Shown piece after piece: positions 35,163 through 42,795 of a stretch of DNA of 64,000 nucleotides. The stretch's first letter is position 1, and each line of letters starts with the position of its first letter. The translations under genes were made by a program, and so were the position numbers. The notes beneath the pieces were generated by a model. That model saw nothing but the letters and a program-made list of their open reading frames with translations, was not told the origin of the DNA and ran no database searches. This DNA is from Rhabdophis nuchalis (lineage: Eukaryota > Chordata > Lepidosauria > Squamata > Natricidae), in NCBI GenBank assembly GCA_039707465.1, contig CM077643.1, positions 47,648,605 to 47,712,604 of the forward strand, given 5' to 3'.

Positions 35163-35461
35163 TTTAAATGTAAACAAAAGGCAATGAAACAAATAGCTTT
35201 CTGTCTGCATGGTCTTTTATGATGAGCTGAAAGACAGAAAAGGAAAGCAGCTTGCTTCCTCCCTTAATTGGGGCTTACCAGGGTGTTGTGACACAAGTAT
35301 ATACTTATTCCCCTGGCTCAGCTAATCAGGAGGAGAACCAGTGGTCTATTGGCAATTACAACTGCCTCACATGTAGTACCCCCCTGGTTCGAATCCCAGT
35401 AAGGGTATGGCTAGCTGATGAGAGCTAAATAGCTTGAAATAGATCTATACTAGTCTCCCTT
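35163..35461 (+). mobile_element. SINE-like repeat with tRNA-like boxes and a hammerhead ribozyme
   Basis: A 5' module (about 35185-35288, 'gctttctgtctgcatgg' to 'accagggtgttgtg') is shared with the palindrome at 35700-36390. A second module follows with an A box-like TGGCTCAGC...AGG (35314-35330), a consensus B box GGTTCGAATCC (35386-35396) in a small T-arm-like stem, and a complete hammerhead ribozyme at 35401-35461. The layout resembles pol III SINEs that carry hammerheads (as in schistosomes). It may equally belong to a Penelope-like element. There is no coding capacity. Confidence 0.7.
35401..35461 (+). ncRNA. Hammerhead ribozyme, type I, all stems intact
   Basis: Stem I: AAGGG (35401-35405) pairs with CCCTT (35457-35461) and GGCTAG (35409-35414) with CTAGTC (35450-35455, one G-U), with an internal loop TAT opposite T. 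The core is CTGATGA at 35415-35421. Stem II is GAGCT/AGCTT around AAAT (35422-35435). GAAA lies at 35436-35439. Stem III is ATA/TAT with loop GATC (35439-35448). The predicted cleavage triplet is ATA (NUH rule), cutting between 35449 and 35450. Every invariant core base is present. Whether it is transcribed or active is not known. Confidence 0.88.
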
Positions 35462-35491
35462 GTTTATTTATTTATCAGCACAAACGCAACA

Positions 35492-35531
35492 CACACACAC
35501 CTATGCATGCATGCATACATGCATGCATACC

Positions 35532-35586
<55 letters not shown>
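35492..35586. repeat. CA/TACA microsatellite in the direct arm
   Basis: CA repeats, then GCATACAT-type repeats, then a run of more than twenty CA units. Confidence 0.9.
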
Positions 35587-35591
<5 letters not shown>

Positions 35592-35699
35592 GGTTATCCC
35601 TTTCTGGTGCTAGCAGGTATTTTTTGCATTGAGCATACTTTATTAGGTCTTTGAGTACAATGATTTTTGCATTAAGAATTCCTTCATATATATGTGTGT

Positions 35700-36396
35700 G
35701 TGTGTTACGTTTTTGAGCTGATCAATAAATAAGTAACACACAAAACGTAACACACATATAAAAAATTACACAACGGAATTCTTGGCTTTCTGTCTAGATG
35801 GTCTCTGGTGATGAGCCGAAAGGCAGAAAAGGAAAAGCAGTGTGCTTCCTCCCTTAATTGGAGCCTTAACAGGGTGTTGTGTTTCCACAACACCCTGTTA
35901 AGGCCCCAATTAAGGGAGGAAGCACACTGCTTTTCCTTTTCTGCCTTTCGGCTCATCACCAGAGACCATCTAGACCAGGGGTCCCCAACCCCCCGTCCGC
36001 GGACCGGTGCTGGTCCGTGGCTTGATAGGAACCAGGCCGCAGGGCCGGAGAGGAAGAGGAGGGAGGAGGGGGTAGCCCCCTGGGCAGAGCATGCGCCAGG
36101 GGCAGGAGAGCACAGGCGCGGTCGCTCACGCTGTTGGGAGCCCTAGAGGGGCAAGTGAGCCGACTCACACACCCCCGCGTGCGCATGCGCCGCCTGTTCC
36201 CCCTCCCTCCCCGCTCCCCCTCTACGCCAGCCGGTCCGTGGAATTTTCTTTAAAATGAAACCGGTCCCTGGTGCAAAAAAGGTTGGGGACCCCTGATCTA
36301 GACAGAAAGCCAAGAATTCCGTTGTGTAATTTTTTTTTAATATATGTGTGTTACGTTTTTCCCTGACTTATTTATTGATCAGCTCAAAAACGTAAC
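35700..36396. repeat. Long palindrome, one arm split by a hAT element
   Basis: The left arm, about 35700-35881, is the reverse complement of 35886-36396 once the 320-bp hAT element and one copy of its 8-bp duplication are removed. The loop is only TTTC (35882-35885). The arms hold 'ggaattcttggctttctg', 'ggtgatgagccgaaaggc' and 'cttcctcccttaattgg' with about one mismatch in the inner 150 bp. They represent the 5' module of the ribozyme-bearing repeat, head to head, without the tRNA-like part. Confidence 0.92.
35976..36295. mobile_element. 320-bp non-autonomous hAT element
   Basis: Termini CAGGGGTCCCCAACC and GGTTGGGGACCCCTG are flanked by the perfect 8-bp duplication ATCTAGAC (35968-35975, 36296-36303). 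The ends carry 'ggaccggtgctggtccgtgg' and 'gaaaccggtccctggtgc', typical of a widespread vertebrate hAT family. It is non-coding. It inserted into the right arm of the palindrome. Confidence 0.95.
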
Positions 36397-36398
36397 AT

Positions 36399-36456
36399 AC
36401 ATCTATCTATATCTATATCTATATCTATATCTATATCTATATCTATATCTAATCTA

Positions 36457-36515
<59 letters not shown>
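36399..36515. repeat. (TATC)n / (TATATC)n microsatellite
   Basis: A long run of ATCTAT-type units, adjoining ACATAC and CA repeats to about 36620. Confidence 0.95.
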
Positions 36516-36685
36516 GTGTGTTAGTTTTTATGAGCTGATCAATATACATACATACATACATACATACATATACACACACATACACACACATATATATACA
36601 CACATACATACACACACACATTCACTCATTGCTGCTCAGCAAAACTTAGCATTGAGGCCCAAGCTCTGAGAATTAGTGACAATAC

Positions 36686-36815
36686 CTTAGATGCTTGAGG
36701 TGTTGAAATCACATGAACAGTGCTAGGTTTGACGCCATTTGCTTTAGGTCTTTTATAAAGGGCAAATCTGCTTTTCCTACGACCCCGGTCACCATTAGGG
36801 AGGCAGCCATTGTAC
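36686..36815 (-). CDS. PELI2: PELI2 exon 2: start of the FHA-like domain
   Basis: This exon of 130 nt supplies the last base of a glycine codon begun in exon 1 and then 43 codons, about residues 27-69, from YNGCLPNGDRGRRKSRF to STPQASK. The acceptor is TTTTTCATAG before base 36815 and the donor starts at 36685 (GTATTG, weaker than the other donors). The basic GDRGRRKSRFALYKRPKANG block is diagnostic for Pellino proteins, and VHVISTPQASK fits PELI2. The 19-kb intron 2 separates it from exon 3. Exon 1, expected to code only about 26 residues, is not visible upstream to 64000. Confidence 0.96.
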
Positions 36816-37235
36816 CTATGAAAAAGATATGTGTTTGTTATTTCCATTTGCTGAGCATTTTAGTGAAATAAAAATTTAAAGTCTTTGTAGACATGCATAC
36901 AGGGGCAGCAACTCTCAGGTATCTGTGATAAATGAAAGACTGTTCAACCAGCCAAATCTAGAACACATTACCTAAAAGTTAACAAATGAAACAATTTCAG
37001 ATAAAGTATCTGACCATACGTTGCATTCTTCAGTTTCTAATGTCTCCCAAACTCCCCATAAGCATTCAACTTTATTTTAAAATGTTAATATAGCTGCTTA
37101 TATTGTGAACCATAACTTTTGAGCACTTGACAAAACAATAAAAAATATCAAAAATCCCAACAATTACAATAACAATTCCTGGTACCCTAAGACAATACTT
37201 CCTCAAACATCAGCATTCTACCTTCTGCGTGCCAA
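36816..37235. other. PELI2 intron 1 sequence without features
   Basis: AT-rich DNA upstream of exon 2, with a pyrimidine tract adjacent to the acceptor. Nothing else was recognised. Confidence 0.5.
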
Positions 37236-37239
37236 TCTC

Positions 37240-37560
37240 ATTCCTTCTGAACACTTGTAGAAGGATCCAGCTATTGAATGCCTTCCAGAAGACCAGGTGA
37301 ATTGAACTCTGCTGGATTTCCAGGAGGAAGGGTATTCTAGTGGGCAGTGAGAGAGATGGAGTAGCACATTGCCAAATAACAACATTTAAAGGAAGGAACC
37401 TGGAGTATGCCTACCATATCTAACCTGGTGGAATGGGATACCCTCAGGGAGACATGGTCCTGCAAGTCATTCAGGGCTTTAAAAGTTATAATCATTTAGG
37501 GCTTTAAACAGTAATAATTCCCCTTGAATTGCACTGGGGGGCAGGGAAATGGAAGTCACA
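37240..37560 (-). mobile_element. Old L2-clade LINE 3' fragment
   Basis: The reverse strand resembles the L2 C-terminal and 3' region: 'agggctttaaaagttataat' on the plus strand corresponds to the FKALHGL region in other copies. It has many stops. Confidence 0.45.
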
Positions 37561-37599
37561 CTGCTTCCATTTGAACAATGGACACTTATCCAACAGATA

Positions 37600-38330
37600 A
37601 TTAAAGAACTGGAGATTAAAACATATGAAGAACCGTTGCAGAAACTGAGAATGGCTAGTTTAAAGAAAAGAAGGCTAAGGATGACATGATAGCAATATTC
37701 CAGTATTTGAGGGGCTGCCAGAAAGAAAAGGAGGTCAATTTATTTTCCAAGGCACCAGAAGGCAAGACAAGAAACAACGAATGGAAACTAACCAAGGAGG
37801 GACGCAACCTGGAATTAAAGAAAAACTTCATAACAGCGAGGACAATTAACCAGTGGAACAGCTTACCTTCAAAGGTTGTGGGTGCTTCATAACTGGAGAT
37901 TTTTAAGAAGAGACTGGATAGCTACTTGTCTCACATTGTATAGAGCAGTGATGGCTAATCTTTTCCAGAGTGAGTGGTCAAAGCGCGAGCATGCACGTCC
38001 ATACCCCCAAAATGCAATGCACATACGGCCCTGCACATGCTCCCTGCCCCCACAAATGCATGTATGACCTTCCCGCACGTGCCCCCCACACACATGCCCC
38101 CCACATGCACCCTGTGCATGCACTGCAGAGACCCAAGGTCAGCTGACTGGCAGGAGGCAGTGAAGCTGAACTAGGGGATGGTTCGCTTGCCCACAGAGAG
38201 GACGCTGCGTGCCACCTGTGGCACTCATGCCATAGGTTCGCCCTCACGGGTATAGTCTCCGGCTTCAGCAGGGGGTTGGACTAGAAGACTTCCAAGATTC
38301 CTTCCAACTCTATTCTGATTGGTTGACAGT
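37600..38330 (+). mobile_element. CR1 LINE 3' end, split by a hAT insertion
   Basis: Two parts, 37600-37945 and 38250-38330, join into a typical CR1 3' end: 'gaggggctgccagaaagaaa', 'aattaaccagtggaacagct', 'ttttaagaagagactggata', then 'gcagggggttggactagaag' and 'ccttccaactctattctgat'. Confidence 0.85.
37946..38249. mobile_element. 304-bp hAT-type element inserted in CR1
   Basis: It begins CAGTGATGGCTAATC and ends GGTTCGCCCTCACGG, inverted ends of a common hAT type. Flanks GTATAGAG (37938-37945) and GTATAGTC (38250-38257) are an 8-bp duplication with two differences. The interior is rich in CATGCAC-type sequence. Confidence 0.8.
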
Positions 38331-38735
38331 TCTTGTAGTAGCAATGTAATATAAATAAACTGTAGACTGCCCAGAGGTGCATGCACTGCAATATTTAGAA
38401 CCAGATGCAATTTCCAGATAGACTTTAAGGACTGCCTCATATGGATATATTGTAATAATCCAATGAGGTAATGGCCAAGGCATGAGTAAACATAAGCTGT
38501 AAATTTTGTGAAAACTGTGTGTTCACATACTGCAAACTTCAGCTAAAGAGTCGCATAAGAACAAAAAAGTAAAATCATTTACCACAATTGTATGTGCATA
38601 TTTCAACAGGGGTGGGTTCCTGGGGGATCGGCCAGGATCGCGCGAGCCTGATGGTAAAATTTACAGATCCTGGCCGATCCCGTTGGACCGTGGACCCGGA
38701 AGTAACACCCAGCCCTAGCTCCAGTCCAGCCCGAC

Positions 38736-38952
38736 GCTCACTGATTGGCTTGATTACATTTAAAAATGTAGCAGCCAATCAGTGATCAGGCTGGACCTAT
38801 TTAAAAGTGTTGCGCCAACGGCAACACTTCTCTTTTGAAAAGAGTTTTTCTCCACAGAGACTTACTCCATTCAAAAGAGTCTGTTCCTAATCGCGCGGCC
38901 CTCCTTTCTTTGAGCATCTGACTTCCAGCAAGCTGCTCCCCTTCCCCAGGTA
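38736..38952 (+). promoter_or_regulatory. Promoter-like block and splice-donor-like site in the 2-kb element
   Basis: CACTGATTGGCT and AGCCAATCAGTG form an inverted CCAAT pair (about 38736-38784). TATTTAAAAG follows at 38798-38807, and a CAG|GTAAGC donor-like site lies about 140 bases further on. Order and spacing fit a pol II promoter with a short first exon. No transcript evidence is available. Confidence 0.4.
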
Positions 38953-39338
38953 AGCAACTTTGCTTAGGGGGGGGGGGGGGCAGGAGGCTAGCTTCGAAGC
39001 CTCCTTCCTTGTGGAAGCCAAAAGCAGGCTTCGCACCCGACTAGCGGTGGCGGGCGCCTCTCCCGCCGCCACTAGCCGCGTGCAAAAGGCGTGCTTCAAA
39101 AGTAAAGAGCGGGGGCCGGGCCTTGAAGGTCTTCCATTGTTGGCGCGGCTGGGGGGGGCGGAAGGCGCTCTAGTTGCGCGAAGGCCCCCGCGCCCCCACC
39201 CCCCCAGCTGCGCCAACAGGGAAAGTTTCAAGGCCCAGCCTGGGCCCTTTAGTTTTGAAGCTGCCGGGGGGGGGGGCTTCGCGCGCGGTGTGCGAAGCCA
39301 TCGGGTTGGAGCGGCGGCGGGGGTGAGCGGCATGGAGC

Positions 39339-39720
39339 GGCGAGGACGGGGGCTGTGACGGTAGCGAGCGGCGGGAACAAGCCGCATGGAGGAGCCAGGG
39401 CCTGGCGAGGTCGGGGGTGTCGCGAGAGGCCGGCTGGAGTGGACACGCTCCGGGGCGCTGTGCCGGGCGCTGAACGCTGACGCTGCGGCGTTCGGCGCCC
39501 GGCGCAGCGCCTCGAACCATGTCCACTCCAGCCAGCCTCATCTCGCGACGCCCCCGACCTCGCCAGGCAAGCCAGGGCCTCCATGGGATGAGCGCATGGC
39601 TTACCGGCGAGGTCGGGGGCTGTGACGGCAGCGAGCGGCGGGAACGAGCCGCATGGAGGAGCCAGGGCCTGGCGAGGTCGGGGGCGTCGCGAGAGGAGGC
39701 CGGCTGGAGTGGACAGCGCT
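39339..39720. repeat. GC-rich duplication and inverted repeat
   Basis: A unit of about 108 bp at 39339-39446 recurs at 39606-39715 (about 95% alike by eye). Between them, 39521-39568 is the reverse complement of 39400-39444. The core around 39450-39510 is also self-complementary. The block can form a long GC-rich cruciform. Confidence 0.85.
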
Positions 39721-39940
39721 CGGCCTTTAAAGCCTGCCGGCTAGGGGCAGCGGAACAAGAGCGCGCTAAGCTGCGCAAACCCCCACCCCCCCGCCACTCG
39801 CGGCAAAACTTTCCCTGTTCCCACACACACACACACGCTTCTCAGCTGCAGGCGGCCGGGCGGCGGGGAGGGCAGGCTAAGGTGAGTGAGCACAGCGGCC
39901 CCGGGATGAAGAGGCTCCGCGGGGGACGGGCGGGCACGAC

Positions 39941-40439
39941 GACAGACAGACAGAGAGAGGCACAGACACAGAGAGAGACAGGGAGCGGAGGGGGGAATCA
40001 GAGAGTGACAGACACACACACAGAGACAGAGAGGGAGGGAGGGAGAGAAAGAGAGAGACGCAGAAAGTGATTAAGTGCGTGAATGCGAGACAGACACACA
40101 CACACACAAACACAGAGTGATAGATGGGCGGATGAAGGGGAGAGAGACAGAGAGAGAAAGAAAGAAAGAAAGAAAGAAAGAAAAAAAGTGAGAGAGAAGA
40201 AAGAGAGAGAGAAAGACAGAGAAAGAGAGACAGAAAGGAAAGAGAGAGAAAAAGAGAGAAAGAAAAAGAGAAAGCGAGAAAGAAAGAAAGAGAAAGAAAA
40301 AGAGGGAAAGAAAGAGAGAAAAAGAAAGAAAGAGAGAAAGAAAGAGAGAAAGAGAAAGAGGGAAAGAGAGAGAGAAAGAAAGAGAGAGAGAAAGAGGGAA
40401 AGAGAGAGAGAAGGAAAGAAAGAGAAAGAAAGAAAGAAC
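39941..40439. repeat. GA-rich microsatellite (GAGACA, then GAAA)
   Basis: A strand-asymmetric purine run of about 500 bases. Long open frames here are low-complexity artefacts. Confidence 0.95.
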
Positions 40440-40509
40440 GTATGACCACAATTGAGCCCAAAAGTTTAGTTGTTAACCAAGACAATTGTTAAGTGAGTTT
40501 CACATTTTC

Positions 40510-40590
40510 CAAGTTGGCCACTCCCACCCGGTCACATGGCTGGCAAGCCACTCCCACCCAGTCACATGGCCAGCAAGCCACTCCCACAAA
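40510..40590. repeat. 31-bp tandem, about 2.3 units
   Basis: GCCACTCCCACCC..GTCACATGGC..GCAA is repeated twice, with a third partial unit, near the right end of the 2-kb element. Confidence 0.85.
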
Positions 40591-40649
40591 GCAGGCCACA
40601 CCCACAGAACCTGTTCCAAAAATTTTGAAACCCACCCCTGATATTTCAA

Positions 40650-41243
40650 TCATTTGTGTCAGATATGCAATGCCTGTGGCCTACAGGTATTCTGAACTCA
40701 GCACTAAGAAATGCTTCCTTCTCGGTGATGATCAATGAACATTTATTATTATTGAAGTATTTCAGATATGGAAGTCTAGACACTATGTTTTGGTGCCTTG
40801 TGTTTTGCTTAAAATTTTTAGAGATCCTGGCTCAGGACTTCTATTTAATTTGCATTCTGTGTACTGAACGATAGTCTGGCTGGCAGAGACTTAAAGGTCT
40901 ACTAGGAACAGAACAGAATGCTTTAGATATACTTGTGCCTTCATTAATAATTAAAATTAGGAAAGTAGATTATATTCTTCAACTGACTGGATTTTAGGGA
41001 AATCCTCTGAGAAATAATTGAACTGTATACGGCATATCCTTGCCAGTACATGTGATTCTTTGGAACAGCCAACATAAAGCTCTACCAAGAAAATAATCCA
41101 TGATGAAATTCTATCATCTATGTATCATCTCTGTTGTTGGTAAGGCATAGGCCAGAGTTATTAAGTGATCAAAGCAGAATGAATTAAGAAATATTTGTAT
41201 TTAAATTGGATTTTCTAATTAAATTGGATTTTCAAATTTGTTA
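40650..41243. other. Intron 1 sequence without recognisable features
   Basis: AT-rich, no supported element. Confidence 0.5.
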
Positions 41244-41377
41244 CAGATAGTCCTCATTTAGTGACAGTAATTGGGACTGGATTTTCCATTGCTAAGAAAT
41301 GTAAAGCACAATAGCAAAATGACCAGGATCCTAGCGACAATAATTCAAGCACTTCCAGTGCTGTCATTATGCAGATT
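41244..41377. mobile_element. MITE half interrupted by the DIRS insertion
   Basis: It starts CAGATAGTCCTCATTTAGTG after TA, related to the mariner-type MITE ends. Related sequence seems to resume after the DIRS element at 47318 ('attgcagccattaagc'). Confidence 0.5.
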
Positions 41378-41407
41378 GACCATTGGTCTTACCTGTGAAT
41401 GGTCTTT

Positions 41408-41526
41408 CTCTAGATGCTGCGGAGTGTCCAAACGCGGGTTATCCTCAGCTTGCTGCCCATTGGACTGAGTTTCACTTTGATGTGTAGCCACGCCTCTTGC
41501 CTCTGCATAGGGCCAGTTCTAAAAAC
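41408..41526 (+). repeat. DIRS left inverted terminal repeat
   Basis: From 'ctctagatgctgcggagtg' to 'ggccagttctaaaaac'. It matches the reverse complement of 47193-47314 almost base for base, differing mainly near 'gctgc-ggagtg' versus 'gctgcttggagtg'. About 30 extra bases (41378-41407) lie outside it on this side. Confidence 0.95.
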
Positions 41527-41622
41527 GAAGGTAGACCAGAAAAAACGCAGAACAACTGGAACAACACTAGTCTTAACCTTCAACTAAACATGGGACCAGT
41601 TCCCACCACGGCTAGGGTGGGA

Positions 41623-41714
41623 TTTGGACACTCCGCAGCATCTAGAGAAAGACCATTCACAGGTAAGACCAATGGTCATTCTCCTAGATGCTGCTTGGAG
41701 TGTCCAAACGCGGG
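41623..41714 (-). repeat. DIRS internal complementary region with joined-end junction
   Basis: Bases 41623-41677 are the reverse complement of the left terminus, including its extra 30 bases, and 41678-41714 the reverse complement of the right terminus. They meet between 41677 and 41678. In DIRS replication this region templates the joining of the two ends into a circle (established model). Confidence 0.92.
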
Positions 41715-41725
41715 ACATGCCAACG

Positions 41726-42790
41726 CTATGCTGTCCCAGGGAGGGGAGATTCGTCTGAGTGGGAACTGGGAGCATCAAGGACCCTCTGGAGAACACGTCT
41801 GCCGAAGGAGGCCTCCGAGGATGCAAATACGTCCAGCTTGTAGTGTCTGATAAACGGCACAGGCGAGGACCACGTAGCGGCCCTGCAGATCTCGTCTATG
41901 GGGGCCTGGGTGGCCCAAGCAGCCGTGGTTGCAGCGCTCCTGGTGGAGTGAGCGGTAATACGTGGAGGTACAGCTCTGGACCGGTGCTCATATGCCAGTG
42001 TAATGCAGGCACGCAGCCAGCGCCCAATCGTGGTAGACGTGACCTTGCGACCCATGGACACCGGCTGAAAGGACACGAAGAAGGATTCTGACTTGCGGAA
42101 TTCAGCCGTTCTCTTCTTGTACATCCGCACCGCCCTGCGAACGTCCAACTTGTGCCACCTCCTTTCCCTGGGGTGAGAGGGGTGCGGACAAAAGTCAGGC
42201 AGGACGAGCTCCTGGGATCTGTGAAACAAGGAGTTGACCTTGGGCACAAAGGTCGGGTCTAGTCTGAGAACCACCCTGTTAGCGTGGACCACGCACAAGT
42301 CCTCCCGTACGGAGAGGGCCGAGAGTTCCGAAATTCGCCTTGCAGATGTGATTGCAATGAGGAACACCGTCTTCAAGGTCAGGTGGCGCAGTGACACGGA
42401 GCGCAGTGGTTCGAACGGCGCCTCAGTCAGGGCCTGGAGGACGAAGGGTAAGTCCCAGGTCGGATATCTATGGACTGTTTGGGGCCGAATGTTCGAGGCC
42501 CCTTTCAGGAAACCACGAACCCCTGGATGTCTGCTGAGCGGCAGGGACCCACCGGGCGACAGGATGGTAGCGAGAGCAGCCACCTGCCTTCTCAGAGTAT
42601 TGGGGGCGAGCCCCTTGTCCAAACCCTCCTGCAAGAAGTCCATCACCTGAGGTGTGGAGGCCTCAGCCGCAGCGATGTGTCTGGCACGGCACCAGGTAGA
42701 GAAGGTGGACCATGTAGTCTCGTAAATGCGAACGGTGGCAGGACGCCTGGAAGCCTGGATCGTTCTTATCACCTTGTCCGAATAGCCCAT
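41726..42790 (-). CDS. DIRS tyrosine recombinase (ORF3)
   Basis: This phage-integrase-type recombinase integrates the circular DNA intermediate of DIRS elements. From Met at 42790 it has 354 residues. An N-terminal SAM-like core-binding domain (TIQASRRPATVRIYETTWSTF) precedes the catalytic domain with Arg near 151-152 (SARRISELSAL), the H-x-x-R motif H281-R284 (AHSTRSAATTA) and nucleophile Tyr317 (RHYKLDVFAS), all intact. Conserved residues (LALEGIVLRR) continue upstream of this Met to about 42820, overlapping the end of ORF2 in another frame, so the true start may lie upstream. The same frame stays open far upstream only as a shadow of ORF2. Confidence 0.93.
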   Translation of the reverse strand: MGYSDKVIRTIQASRRPATVRIYETTWSTFSTWCRARHIAAAEASTPQVMDFLQEGLDKGLAPNTLRRQVAALATILSPGGSLPLSRHPGVRGFLKGASNIRPQTVHRYPTWDLPFVLQALTEAPFEPLRSVSLRHLTLKTVFLIAITSARRISELSALSVREDLCVVHANRVVLRLDPTFVPKVNSLFHRSQELVLPDFCPHPSHPRERRWHKLDVRRAVRMYKKRTAEFRKSESFFVSFQPVSMGRKVTSTTIGRWLRACITLAYEHRSRAVPPRITAHSTRSAATTAAWATQAPIDEICRAATWSSPVPFIRHYKLDVFASSEASFGRRVLQRVLDAPSSHSDESPLPGTA

Positions 42791-42795
42791 TCGTC

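Larger units (their letters stand above)
38607..40640. mobile_element. 2-kb GC-rich element with TIRs and 9-bp target duplication
   Basis: Ends are CAGGGGTGGGTTCC and AACCCACCCCTG-type (40629-40640), bracketed by the perfect 9-bp repeat ATATTTCAA (38598-38606 and 40641-40649). The 5' part has inverted CCAAT boxes, a TATTTAAAAG box (38798) and CAG|GTAAGC (38947-38952). The middle is a very GC-rich palindromic duplication, followed by a long GA-rich microsatellite and a mariner-MITE-like piece with a 31-bp tandem. Several open frames exist but none looks like a protein family. A 9-bp duplication is longer than the usual 8 bp of hAT. Confidence 0.75.

Noticed and set aside
35314..35396. A functional tRNA gene
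   Set aside because: Box-like sequences are present, but spacing is about 70 bases and no acceptor stem or full cloverleaf forms; it is a SINE-type head.
35801..35835. Minimal hammerhead-like string GTGATGAGCCGAAAGGCAGAAAA
   Set aside because: The essential first C of CTGATGA is G, an extra A precedes GAAA, and no stem I or cleavage site fits.
38607..40000. CpG island as the PELI2 promoter and exon 1
   Set aside because: The 9-bp duplication and inverted termini mark it as an inserted element, and no Pellino N-terminal peptide is encoded there.
38887..40070. Long open frames on both strands of the GC-rich 38.9-40.0 kb block
   Set aside because: Composition-driven, repetitive and without domains; the block lies within a TIR/target-duplication-bounded element.
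39877..40485. Ser/Phe/Leu-rich and Lys/Glu/Arg-rich frames of 120-202 codons
   Set aside because: Low-complexity translations of a GA-rich microsatellite.
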